Shown: in pieces, positions 1 to 12,000 of the stretch
Layout of the letters: the number at the start of each line of letters is the position of its first letter
Numbering within the stretch: the stretch's first letter is position 1
Source of the DNA: Saccoglossus kowalevskii
Lineage: Eukaryota > Hemichordata > Enteropneusta > Harrimaniidae
Assembly: GCF_000003605.2 (NCBI RefSeq)
Contig: NW_003109111.1
Coordinates: 60,789-112,122, forward strand
Reading direction: 5' to 3'
DNA: 51,334 bases
Program-made: the position numbers and the translations under genes
The notes under the pieces: generated by a model
Seen by the model: only the letters and a program-made list of their open reading frames with translations
The model's database searches: none
Told to the model about the DNA's origin: nothing

Positions 1-611
1 ACTTCTAACAGTTTGCTAGTTTAAGCATTTTATTAATACGTGTTTTTGGTTGAAAAACTTTATGCAAAAACATCTATGAAATGTTACAATCAAAAACACT
101 GACTAACATGTTGTCAAGCAATAATTATTTGAGCTAGTAGTAACAGTCTTTGTAAATGTGCACGGTCCTTGGTCGTCAATGTTACCCATGACGCTCAAGT
201 CCGTTTCTAACCTTAAAAAGCAGTAAATTAAGAAAGCATTCAAGGAAGATTTCTTGGTCAAAATTAATGTATATGGAAGCAACGATGATCTTGCAATGTT
301 AATTGTAGACCAAGATAGGCCATTAGTAAAGAATAGTTGAATCACTACGAAATTAAGTTACCATAAGTCTTGTGACCAATGAGAGACGCATAACAATATG
401 AATTACAAAGTTACTACTGATGATTAGCTTGAAGTATATCTTTCTTAATTACTTTGAGCCCATTTCAGCATAAACAATAGAAGTAGCCACGTATTATATG
501 GGAAGAAATCGAGCGACGTGGTTTGAAAGTGTTAAATGCGATCTTTGACCTCCTCTTAACAATTGTACAATATAGCTTTTGGAATTGTAAATTGCCAACT
601 ACATTCATTTC
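1..611. other. Intergenic, no gene seen
   Basis: No reading frame here resembles a known protein and no RNA gene is visible. The sequence is AT-rich. It lies outside the detectable homology of the inverted repeat that begins near 612. Confidence 0.5.
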
Positions 612-1860
612 TAGTTGATAAAAACCGGGTTCAATCCAATCCAACTAACCATATTCCAACTATATAACTGGCTTATTCCTGTGCCATCTATTTTTACATA
701 TGTCTTTTTTCCCACATCTCCCAATTTGATCTGATGAAAATACTTGTGCGCTGAAAACTATAATACTGTCAATAACAACCAAGATATATAGGGGGCAAGG
801 GTTATTTTCGTTCAACGTAATTGCAATATTTTTTTGTTCATACAACGTAAATTGAAAAAACAAATTCAGTAATTCTGTAATTACAGGCTTGACGTACAAC
901 GTAATCAATCAAGTATTTTTTTCGTACACTGTAAAAATGTGTCATTTTCTCGGTACGTACAACAATTTACATCCAAATAAAAAATGTCGTAAAGAATAAT
1001 CAAGGGAAATTACATTTTCGAAACTGTAAAACGACCAGATGACACAATTGACTGCAAAATTCTATAAAATTGTAAATTGTAAAAAGCCCTTTTTATTTCC
1101 CGTAAAACTGTACCAGCTACCCCTTGCCCCCTACATACTTTGAAATCGCAACATTTGTGCTTGCATCTATATTTATAAAATATTTTACTCAGAGTCGATT
1201 GTGTTTTAATTGATTACCATAAAATAGAATAGGATTTTACAAGTTAATATTGTATGTCGCCAATGAAACACAACCAGTTGTTAGCGATAAATTAATTAAA
1301 CTGCTGTTCTATTAAGTTCCCAGTAACAAATCAGACAAACTCATTAGGTGCCATGCGATATGCATTGTAAGAATAGAGCACATTACACATTTAGATTCAA
1401 TGAATTCAGACTTATTATTTCTTTCTCAATTGACTAATTTCAGATTGTTTTACTCAGAGTTGATTGTGTTTTATTGTAACTATGGTAACATGTGTGGAAA
1501 CAAGTGCAGCCAAAATAAGTCAGCAGAATGATGTACGTCTTAATAAAGAAACTTGATTTTTTTCTTGTTTAATTCAGCCTTATCAAACAGGCTTTACATG
1601 ATGGAGTACTACTGGTGAAGATTTAGTTGCTTCCAAGGAATCCGCTATAACTAAATTGTGATGAGATTTATATGGGAAATAACAACACTTGTTATTGGCC
1701 AGTTGTTTGACATAATGCTATTTTGTTAAAGCAGGTTAAATTAAAGCAAACATCGTAGTCCCAATAATTAGTGATTAGCTTGAAAACGTAGTATGCAATA
1801 TTAGATGTACATGCCACTATCTTTGGACACTGTCAAGATTTAAGATTAAACAAATCTAAA
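612..1860 (+). repeat. Outer left arm of a large inverted repeat
   Basis: This stretch matches the reverse complement of 8160-9090 over most of its length. Shared landmarks include AAACCGGGTTC near 624, GGCTTATTCCTGTG near 670, CACATCTCCCAATTTGAT near 712, the block around 1600-1690 with GCTTCCAAGGAATCCGC, and CCCAATAATTAGTGATTA near 1760. The left arm is interrupted by a MITE at 791-1131 that the right arm lacks. No protein product is recognised; it is probably two decayed copies of one dispersed element inserted in opposite orientation, or one element duplicated and inverted. Confidence 0.75.
791..1131. mobile_element. 341-bp MITE with GGGGGCAAGGG terminal inverted repeats
   Basis: The left end reads GGGGGCAAGGG and the right end is its reverse complement (CCCTTGCCCCC), giving an 11-bp perfect terminal inverted repeat. 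The flanks are TATATA (785-790) and TACATA (1132-1137), which fit a 6-bp target-site duplication with one later change. Related copies of the surrounding repeat at 7560-7680 and 8770-8890 (opposite strand) lack the insert and read straight through the TATATA/TAAATA site, so they act as empty sites. The interior has no coding capacity and carries several copies of a TACAACGTAA-like motif. The superfamily is not assigned. Confidence 0.8.
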
Positions 1861-2880
1861 AATAATACTGCGCAACCTACCATTTACAATTTGGGAAACA
1901 TGGAGAAGAAATACTCACAGTAGGTTTCAGAGCAGGACAACCGGGAAAGGAAACTTGATTTGGGATTAGACTGAAGAGAGACAGCTTAGCTTTACCTTAC
2001 TGATGAGTTCAATTTCAAGATTTAGTGGTTTACATAAAAAAGGATATTCAACATTGTATAAAATAAGTCCAGGAACTCTATAGAGGCAAGATACAATCCA
2101 TAATGTCTAAAGGTTTTTCATATGGAACCCTCAAGAAGACAGATCAGCTTGTCTAAGATTGTACACATAAGATTTCGTGTGCTGCGTGCAGAGCGAAACA
2201 CCACACTGTGCTGCTTATAGTGAAAACAGTGACAGGGAAGTTAAAATGCTTCAATTACGGCAGAAATGACTGAAATATACAGCGGCACTTTTTTCCGTTA
2301 GTGAACACCCAGGATACTATACTATTCTCAACAAAAGAGATACTAAAGAAGACAGATATATGTTTACATAAACACAAATGTAGGCGTTATTCGTAACAAT
2401 TTATCAAATGTAGTTGAATAATGGAAATGTCTCAGTCTATATCATTTTAATTTTGGTCATTGGTGGTGGATTAAAGATGAACTGAAAGCACTAGTCCGTG
2501 TTATAATACAAACTCGAATGCCTGTACAAATACTTTATTCTCAAGGGTAGTTTGAGGAACATCAATGATGCCCCAGAACTTTCTGTCGAAGATAAAAAGT
2601 TTTTGAAGATTATAGACAAGAAAGCAGTGCATACTAATAGTCATGTCCAGTTATTGTTACCCGTTTGTGGTGAGAAATCTATGCCAAATAATAAGATAAT
2701 TGCGTAATATAGAATAAGGCATTTGGAAATAAAGTTTACATCAGTACCACGAGGACTAAACATAATAAGGATCATATAGACAAGATGTTCGATAAGAAGA
2801 TCCCAAACTGAAGGGGGCAAAGTGTAGTATCTCCTACATTGCAGTATAAATCACTCAAAGAAAATTGAGCTAATGATAAA
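1861..2880. other. Intergenic, no gene seen
   Basis: Sequence between the outer and inner homologous blocks of the left arm. It has no counterpart in the right arm, no recognisable coding region and no clear repeat structure. Confidence 0.45.
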
Positions 2881-3960
2881 GTTTAACTGTGCTACAGTAT
2901 CATGGGTTCAGATTTGGAGCGCTGACTAGTTTTTATTGGAGATTCTCTCAAATTACAATGCCCAGATTGTTCAGAGCTTCCAACGATATCTGGTGTGGCC
3001 TGGTGACAATTTCCAGACAGTTCCCTTTTTGGCGCTACTTCTCCACTCAGCTGTGCCAACTATGCTCTCAGCAAAAGGGCCACAAAAAGTGAATCAACTG
3101 ATATCATTAACACATATTGAACCACACCACATTATGAATAGATTATCGGGAATACCTGAAGAGTCCAAACCCAGTCAATGGGCCAAACTGTGTCCACGTT
3201 TGTAAATAATGCTAGATGGATTGAGGACCCTGATTTTGTTGTTGCACATTCCTGATTCATGGCCAGAGCATCCTTATGACTTTCGATTGCAGTCTGAATA
3301 CTCTTATATACAGGTTGTTGCTTTTTATTTGACATATGCATTTGACCTATGGTTTATTTGAGTTGATACAAGCTGACAAAGTCTGTCATATGGCTTCTAG
3401 AGGCCGAGTCACAACTAGGGCCATAGATATCAAGAACGCAAACTCATTAGACATGGTATCATCCATTATGGCATTTTACGGAAATCCAACCCAACCTATG
3501 GTCCACATTTTAAAGAATCAGATCAGAATTATAAGACATTTATTACATGCTTCACTTGATGAACATTAACCTAATAGCAATTACAACACAATCGACTGTA
3601 GGCCCTCAGCACATCCATCTGTTAATGTACATGATGTAGTAGCGCTTACCTTATGTTGTATCCAAATGGAAGCAGGTGCACACAAATATGACATAACATG
3701 TAGTATCTTAACAGTGCCCCGTCATACCAACTCCGAATGAAGTGAATAACAATGTTCCCAAACTGCAGAAACTAATTATCAGTAAAATACCCTCGGAAAA
3801 CAACCAACAAGCGGCAGGGAGTCCGGTAATTATATTGGACAAAATTAGTGAGCCCTATGTTTATACGAAGGTCATTGGGAAAAACCCAATCATGAAACAA
3901 ATTTACGAGAAAGGCACACCATTTATTAGCACTTTTAGTACAGTATGTTTTATTTAACTG
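2880..3960 (+). repeat. Inner left arm of the inverted repeat, decayed coding-like element
   Basis: This block matches the reverse complement of about 6865-7545. Shared landmarks are CTGTGCTACAGT near 2887, TCCAACGATATCTGGTG near 2980, GCGCTACTTCT near 3030, CACAAAAAGTGAATCAACTG near 3082, GCAAACTCATTAGACATG near 3438 and CAATGTTCCCAAAC near 3751. Short open stretches in the shared parts (for example 2936-3205, 3336-3569 and 3742-3957) keep related peptides in both copies, so the ancestor was probably protein-coding. Both copies carry stops and indels. I do not recognise the protein. Confidence 0.65.
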
Positions 3961-5921
3961 GGCGTTAAACAGGCACACTAGTTCAATATCATGGTGAGAA
4001 AAACCATACGACAAAAAAATACGACACCATTCATTCCTGAACATTTCAAATAAGGAGCCCTCGGGTAACTCACAAACCCGTTGGTAAGTTTCTATTATTT
4101 TCGTATCAAGTAAAATGGAGATGACAATTCAAGTAAAGACATGACGGCAAAAGCTCGACCTAAATAAACTTGTCCGCGACTCCTTGACTGCTAAAACTGT
4201 GAACAAATATATACTACGGGACTATGGAAAGGAGACGGGTGGTTAATTTACGTACTGTAAGTGTATATCGAACATTAGACAAAAATGCCAAGTGAGTGTC
4301 TGTCTGACATATGGTGACAATTAAACATTGTGTGAACAAATTGTAAACATCACACAGTGCAGTGATTTTAAGCTGATTCAAGCGCATTTCCTTGATTGAG
4401 TTCTAGATGAATTTCTGTACAAAATTACTGTCGCCAATAACACTAGTTTGTCATATAAACAGAACATTGTTACAGTATTGTAAATTCCGTGTAGCTCTTA
4501 TCGACAAAGCAATCATAATGTTATTACTTTACAATCATGAGTATGGTTAGTAGCGTGCCTTATTGTTAGATAAACGGGTTAGATTATTAATTAGTGAATT
4601 TAAATTCTTTACTATTTCATGATTCCATTGACTAATTATAGAATATTTAGCTCAGAATCATTGTGTTTTATTGGTTACCATGAACACGTTTATAAAAACA
4701 GAGAAGAGATAAACAGAAATATGATAATATGATGCACATTTCAATATTCACTTTGATCATAAAACAATCAAATCGACACACTAACGAGGTAGGCTCGTCA
4801 TCAAGTATTAACTCTGGTGCATTGAGCTACTAGTTAATATTACTACACAGGTTTAATGAACGTCGCATTGTAGGGTTACGAATGTGGTAACCTGTTTATA
4901 TCATATACCAATTTCGAAGCTTCTCAAGGCTAAAGTCTGATATCGATATCCTAATTTGTGAGTGTTTATTTGAGGCATCGTAGAACGTTCTGGATCATTT
5001 GCATAACGTATTGTCTTTCGTAAACACCAGTTACCGTTAGTTAACCCTATTGCGATTAAGAAGCATAGTTATTTTCGGAATCATCACTAGATTTACGGTT
5101 TCGGAGATGCATTGGTAATATAATTACCAATTTGTAAGTCAATTCAAAATAAATCATATTTTACAAGTGGGCAAAAATCAAAACTAGACATTGGTGAAGG
5201 GTAGCAATAACATACTCAACTGTAGTTGTGGCAACAATTGACAAGATAATTAATAAACAAACAAATAAACAACTGACAAGTAGACTACACTACATAGTCA
5301 AATTAGTGAGTGAAAGACAGATGGACTCACTGGTATACATAAAATTATGTTGTTCCTGTGAGCATAATCTGCTTCACATGTGGCATCCGTTATTTCTTTC
5401 TGAGTCGTAATAAAATGTTTTCTGTTGGAAACCTTCACACTGAGTTCAAATGAATGTGCTACGTAAATAACATATAACATTGAAAACTTATTTTTTACTA
5501 AGCTTGCTGTCACACAACGTCTCGATTGAAATCACTTACATTCATATCATTGTTTTCAAAAGAAGAATATGTTTGGGTCTTTTGCTGACGTCATGGGTAG
5601 TACTTTTGCGTGAAACCAAAAAATATAAGTTAATCAATATGACGTGCGTTAAAATTGTCGCTACTTACCTTAGCTTTGTGTGAGACGGCAGATAGGGAGA
5701 ACAGGATGTGAGCAGACTAGCATGTCACGCGATCAACGTGCTGGAAATCTTATTCAGTAATCTGGTGATTGGCCACTGCATATCACATGATCATTGCGCC
5801 TTACAGTAGATTGACTGGCTCTCATTGGTCTTATATTATATTATACATTCATAACGCAGCCGTAGTATAGTATTACTGTGGTGATGGGAGCATGTGAATT
5901 GCTATAAGTTATTTATTCAAA
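3961..5921. other. Spacer within the inverted repeat, no gene seen
   Basis: No recognisable gene. Around 4647-4685 there is one more diverged copy of a short motif (GAATCATTGTGTTTTATTGG) related to blocks near 1190 and 1450, so parts of the dispersed element extend here. Two inverted or direct CCAAT-like sites occur near 5765-5830 but nothing connects them to a gene. Confidence 0.4.
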
Positions 5922-6038
5922 TATATTATATTATATTATATTATATTATATTATATTATATTATATTATATTATATTATATTATATTATATTATATTATA
6001 TTATATTATATTATATTATATTATATTATATTATATTA
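5922..6038. repeat. (TTATA)n pentanucleotide microsatellite
   Basis: About 23 near-perfect copies of TTATA run uninterrupted. The array sits near the middle of the 0.6-9.1 kb inverted repeat. Confidence 0.97.
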
Positions 6039-6864
6039 AATACAAGTAGTTTAAATAAATTAATAAATAATACTCATCATTGACCTTATCGTGAATAACA
6101 AATCTTACCTTGAATTGTCAGTTTAGCAATATGTGGCAGAATGTCACACATCATATGCAAACTTAAAACCAGGCTTAACACAGCAGGATCATTCCTCTAA
6201 TTAGCTTGATGATGTCTTTGCCTGTTTTTGCTTATTACTGGGTTGGTCATTGTTTTCTGTGATAAAAAGAAAAAAAATAATCATACATTACATCTCGTTT
6301 TGTTACTGCATACTACTCAATGCATGTTTTTCACAACAATTTTTACTATATATATGCTCATCCAGATTTTTTTTTCGCATAATATTTAGCAATGTAAGCA
6401 GCTAATTCCATCAAGCGTAGAAGGCTAAGTACCTAAATCCCTTTCAGAGATAGAAATAATAAAAAATGTCTTACTGGTATTTATTTTAATCCACTTGAGC
6501 GGATAGGGGAATATATATGTTAATGTTCGAACAAAACCATTAATGTTCGGGATAAAATTGGCAGATTGTCCAACAACTAGACACAATTTAAGGACCATGC
6601 AGCGATTCAAAATCATAAAACTGAAAATCTATATTATAAAATTGATAATAAAATACAATCAATTATTCATGCTCACAATTTGGATCCAGAAAAAAAGAAA
6701 AACTAAATGAGAAAAATAACTCACTTCGTGATTAAGCCATGTTGCTACGTTATTTTTTCTTCTACCATTACTGACACTCCATCATTTCAATGAATGCTCT
6801 GATTGCTGTGGTAATTTTAACGTCCAGTGCAAATAAAACATACTACACTAAACTTGCTAATAAA
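6039..6864. other. Spacer, dispersed-repeat similarity only
   Basis: No gene is seen. A segment near 6230-6365 (ACTGGGTTGGTCATTG, then TATATGCTCATCCAG) resembles 16108-16205, so part of this is an unnamed dispersed repeat. Confidence 0.4.
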
Positions 6865-7545
6865 GAGTATGCCTTTCTCGTGTTTCATGCATATGGTTGG
6901 GTTCTTCCCAATGACCACCGGATAACTAATCACCGGACTCCATACCACTCGTAGGTTGTTTTCCGAGGGTAGATCAAATTACTTTCTGATACGTCATTGA
7001 TTTGCTCCGAATCGTTTTTAGTGATTAGTTTCTGCTGTTTGGGAACATTGTTATTCACTTCATCATGTACATCACCAGATGGATGTGTTGTGGTCCTACA
7101 ATTGATTGTGTTGTAATTGCTATTAGGTTATTTGGTTAATGTTCATCAAGTGTGGCATGTACCAAATGTCTTATAATTCTGATCTGATTTTTTAAAATGT
7201 GGACCATAGGGTGGGTTTCCGTGAGATGCCATAATGGATGATAGCATGTCTAATGAGTTTGCGTTCTCGGTATATGTGCCCCTTATGACTCGGTCTGTTC
7301 AGTATATGTCAATGGTATCAGTTGATTCACTTTTTGTGGTCCTTTTTTGAGAGTATAGTTGGAACAGCTGGGTGAAGAAGTAGCGCCGAAAAGGGAAACG
7401 GGAAAATTGTCTCCATCCATCACCAGATATCGTTGGAAGCTCTGAAAATGTTGGGCATTATAATTGTAGAGAATATTCTTTTTACAATCTCCAACAAAAA
7501 CTATTCTAAATCTGAACCCACGACACTGTAGCACAGCTAAACTCT
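6865..7545 (-). repeat. Inner right arm of the inverted repeat, decayed coding-like element
   Basis: Reverse-complement partner of 2880-3960, shorter because about 400 bp of the left copy is missing. The minus-strand open stretch 7283-7534 encodes a peptide related to that of 2936-3092 (shared QSFQRYLV and KGPQKVNQLI). No known family is recognised. Confidence 0.65.
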
Positions 7546-7559
7546 ATCATGCAGCTCCG

Positions 7560-7679
7560 GGTAAAATATTTTATAAATATAGCTGCAAACACTAATGTGG
7601 CGATTTCAAACTATATAACTTCGTTGTTATTGGCAGTATTATAGTATTTTCATCATATCAAATTTCTGAAGGATGTGGT
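7560..7679 (-). repeat. Third copy of an outer-arm segment
   Basis: This segment is similar, in the same orientation, to 8770-8890 and in reverse to the segment that flanks the MITE at 791. It runs through an intact TATATAGTTTGAAATC site and so documents the pre-insertion state. Homology ends at GATGTGG, directly against the stem-loop at 7680. Confidence 0.65.
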
Positions 7680-7695
7680 GGCCCTGAAAAGGGCC
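7680..7695 (-). promoter_or_regulatory. Histone-type 3' end stem-loop without a histone gene
   Basis: On the minus strand the sequence is GGCCCTTTTCAGGGCC followed by ACCAC and preceded by CAAAC. This is an exact match to the 6-bp stem, 4-nt loop consensus (GGYYCTTYTCAGRRCC) that ends replication-dependent histone mRNAs in animals and binds SLBP. No histone reading frame was found on the minus strand within the several hundred bases upstream (7696-8160), and no clear histone downstream element follows. It is most likely a relic of a histone gene 3' end, or a chance match. Confidence 0.55.
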
Positions 7696-8159
7696 GTTTG
7701 ATTTGTGTTTGTACAGTATACACAAACTGGGTACTAGTGGGTAAGCTTCGTTTCGACAATGACCTGTGATCACTGTAAACAATGTTAAATTATTCTTCCA
7801 ATGCTCAGTTTATCTTTTAAAAACAACTATTTTTTTGTTTGAAAAGAAAATCATGCCGTTTTCTCATCAAAATCCAAGCAAAAAGATCGTACTACAACAT
7901 CGGCAAATATCTTCCGCGTTGCATTCAATAACATTAATATATTTAAATGAGCTTTGGTAATGTGAACACATTGGCATCATCCAGCATTTTGATTGGTTAA
8001 TTAGCGATTTGGCCTATTAGGTCTACTAGTGCAAGATAAAGAACATGGCGGATACCGACAGAATCAAATGTTTATTTGAGAACGGAATCATTTGCTTACA
8101 TGAAACTTAGTTGCATTGTATTTGCATTTCATAACAATTCAACGAATTTATTTTTAGAT
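7696..8159. other. Unique segment between repeat blocks
   Basis: This segment has no homologue in the other arm and no recognisable coding region. The minus strand just upstream of the stem-loop was read in all frames for histone C-termini and none was found. Confidence 0.4.
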
Positions 8160-9090
8160 TTTTTGAATCTTAAACCTAATCACTAATTATTGGGACTGAA
8201 GATGCCCCTATAATCTAACCCGCTTTAAAGAAGTAGCATTATGTCAAGCAACTGGCCAAGCAAGTGTTGTTATTTCCCATATAAATCTCATCACAATTTA
8301 GTTATCGCGGATTCCTTGGAAGCAACTAAATCTTCACCAGTAGTTCTCCATCATGTAAAGCCTATATGATAAGGTCGAATTAAACAAGAAAAAAATATTT
8401 TTTTTATTAGGACGTACATCATTCTGATGACTCATTTTGGCTTCGCTTGTTTCCACGCATGTTACCATAGTTACAATATAGTACAATCAACTCTGAGTGA
8501 AAAATCTAAAATTAGTCAATTGAGAAAGAAATAATAAGTCTGAATTCATTGAAACTAAATGTGTAATGTGCTCTGTTCTTACAATGCATATCGCATGACA
8601 CCTAATGAGTTTGTCTGATTTGTTACTGGGGAAATTAATAGAAAAGCAGTTTAATTAATTTATCACTAACATTTGAATACTGGTTGTGTTTTATCGATGA
8701 CATACAATAATAACTTGTAAATCCTCCTCCCATAAAATGGTAATCAATAAAACACAAGCAGCTCTGTGTAAAAATTCTATAAATATAGCTGTAAACATTA
8801 ATATGGTGATTTCAAACTATTTACTTGGTTGTTATTGACATTATTATAGTATTTTCATCATATCAAATTGGGAGATGTGGAAGGGAGACATATGTAAAAA
8901 ATAGATGACACAGGAATAAGCCAGGTCTACCGTTTGTTAGAATATGATTGGTAGGACAATTTGAAGTTTAGACAGTATTTCCCCTAAAATCTAACTCGAT
9001 TAGATTTTGCAGTGAACTCCAATACTGCCTACCATTTACTGTTGAAGTGCATGAGGACCACTGATAGAACCCGGTTTCTATCAACTAAAT
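8160..9090 (-). repeat. Outer right arm of the inverted repeat
   Basis: Reverse-complement partner of 612-1860, without the MITE. Landmarks on the plus strand include CACTAATTATTGGGACTGAAG near 8178, GCGGATTCCTTGGAAGC near 8307, CAATTGGGAGATGTGG-like sequence near 8865 and GAACCCGGTTTCTATC near 9067. Confidence 0.75.
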
Positions 9091-12000
9091 ACAACAAGCA
9101 GATGCAATTCTACCGAATAACTATTTTAAATCGTTGACTGATTTGTTGACCAACATATACTTCGAAATGTATACAGATATATTCCACCATTTGTTTGATT
9201 GCCCAGACATTGTGTCCCACGTATAAACACTAAACACAGTACATAGTTATGCTAATATATTTTCACATCAATCGAATTTAACATTACAATATACTCTATT
9301 TGGCAGATACATGTCCCGACTTCACGTGTTAAAACCATAAGTACATTGAGAAAACAAAGGTTTGCAATGTACATAACACGTGTCCATGGGGAGAAGACGA
9401 ACTTCCCGCGGTGTGCGAAATTCGGGAGTAAATAAATGTGCAGTATCCTTTCAAGTTTGTATAGTGGGAAAATACCACACCGATCTTGAATCATTAAACA
9501 TGATATGCAGACGTCGAGGAGATGATACAAATTTGTCATTTGATTTTCATTGTTCACATAACATTAACATTGAAGAAATGAGGTGGGCGACGTGACACTG
9601 CATCAAAAATTTTCAACTTCACCAATTTTCAACATCATTACAGCAAACTTCCAGTATGTCCTACGTATGAGGGTACAAACCTACTTACTTATTTACTATC
9701 GATGTAGTAAATTTCAAATATTAAATTATCATTTGCATACACCACATGTATTCAAATTCAATATTTTAACAATAACAAAACAACAACAAAACATGTTTAA
9801 TACCTGAACTAATATTGTTGACAATAGTAATGAATAATGAGAACACTTTTTTATGGGTAAATATTTGTAAATACAGTAATAAGTCAAGTAGAAATTATTT
9901 GCAATCAAATTATTTTTGTTAGTAGTAACCACATGTGCCTTGGAGAATTTGAAGTGTGTGATTGTTATCACCGTTGTCCAAATGAAGTGGACGAAGACGA
10001 AGCTGCCTGCAACAACAGTAAGTAAATATCATTCACAATTGTTGAATCACCCGTGATTTCCCATAACAACATTGTTAAAACAACCAAACTTGCTGTGCAT
10101 CGGTACAGTAAATAAGTGAATTTCTAATGGAAGTGGTCTGTCACCATGATAACCTTATTAATATGGACTACATTCTGATTCATGTCATTGGACTATAGAA
10201 TTTCGAAATCTGAAGTATTTTGTAAAATAATAATAACTATACAACTGAAACTTTGCAGATATACCTTTATGATAAAAAAAGTGTTATTAACTATATATAT
10301 ATTATATAAATTATGAAAGAAAAACATAAAATCTTTGCTATTCGATAAATTATATGAATAAGTTGATGCCTTGATATTTTGTAAAAATGTTAGTTCGGTC
10401 AGTCATGTACATTATGAACTTTTGCTCAAGATTATTGACATGAAAACCTTTTGCAATACAAAAGTATGTAAAGGTGAATGTCCAAACCGTTCATCGTTAT
10501 ACAAACGTTTTTTTGTAGACCTTGTGCCAGTAATAGTAATCGTGGAATTCGCTAAACAGATATTATTTAAATGTTATATCACCGATCACTGAATACTACT
10601 TGTCTGATGAACTGAAATTACAGCAAACATTCTGCTTTGCATATTTTGGAAGTAAATATATTGTAGAACAGACGGTGAATATATTGTAGAATGATAAATA
10701 ATGAATCAAAGATCGGGTATCAAATGACCTCATCGGTATAGCTGAAGATGAAATTGATTGATTTCGTCTTCCTGTTTCTGTATATATAATGAACCATCTG
10801 ATTATGAATGATGTAATATATAACCATCAATTAGTTAGTCATGTCACTTGTTCGATGTCTTCAATATGGCATTGGAAGCATGTCCCTATTTGCAACAGTG
10901 TTTCAGATATGACAGTCATGCGCGTTATGTGTTCACATGCCCATATATGGTCATCTGTCATTTCAGTCACATATCTCATTCAATGCCTTCATAATAGCAC
11001 AGTTTGCATCTCTCTACCTGCAACGGCGCTTCAGATATTACACTTACGCATATTTATGATATTATACGACCCCAGCTCATAGACGTAGAACTACGTGACC
11101 TAGTCATGTGATATTTGGAGAGAGAAATGCATCTTTGAAGTGGAAGGCACGTGTGACATTTCAAACAAAAACAACACACGTAATTGAACAAAATAAACAC
11201 TGCAGTTAATTTGTCAATTTATGATTGTGATCAATCTGAATGCTTGAAGCAGATTTTTGTAGTTATTTTATTTCAGACTGTTTAGCACGTAACTAAAATC
11301 GTTACGAGTATAATTAACTAAACGCCATGAGCTGCAACATATCAACGAATATTGCATGCATATGCAAGATCGCAATTACCCCATCAAGCATTAATGATTC
11401 CACATCGACGTAGACTGTACGTGTAGTGCCAATCACAGTACGCATGTACGAATGTACGCATACGCGGGCATCTAGTTCCCATGAAATTTGTTGTTTTATC
11501 TTGGTATTTTCCCGAGTTGCTTCGCGATTCCTAAAATTATCACGATCATTTGTAAATATGACATCACGAAGATTTCGCGTAGTACTTCTGATAGCAAATC
11601 CGTGACAGATAAATTCGAGAAGGGCGTAGTGAATAGAACGTACAATTTGGTCTCGCATGACATTCCTTTAATTAATCCCGGTGAAATAACACTAGAAACG
11701 TGAAAGTGATCATTTTTTTTATCAAGGGCTGAATTGTCCAACCCATTGTTCGTTTTGAATATTTTCGCAAAACGAACATAATGATTTTGAAGCTGATAAA
11801 ATAAGAACGAGGCCGGTAATGTAATGTGATGTACGCAGGGGTGGTTTGGGTCAAGCGTACGCAAACTTCGTAAACTTTCTCCACTGTATGAACTCGGTGA
11901 TCTCCGACCAAATTGTCTAGCCCCTCCCCAAACCAAACGAAGAACCTAAAAGTCGACCTCGACAATTAGCGTAATAAAAAGCCGCGTCTAAATAGGTGTT

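Noticed and set aside
11314-11965. Overlapping minus-strand open frames up to 146 codons
   Set aside because: Several frames are open over the same bases, none shows a known motif or a credible splice structure, and the composition suits chance.
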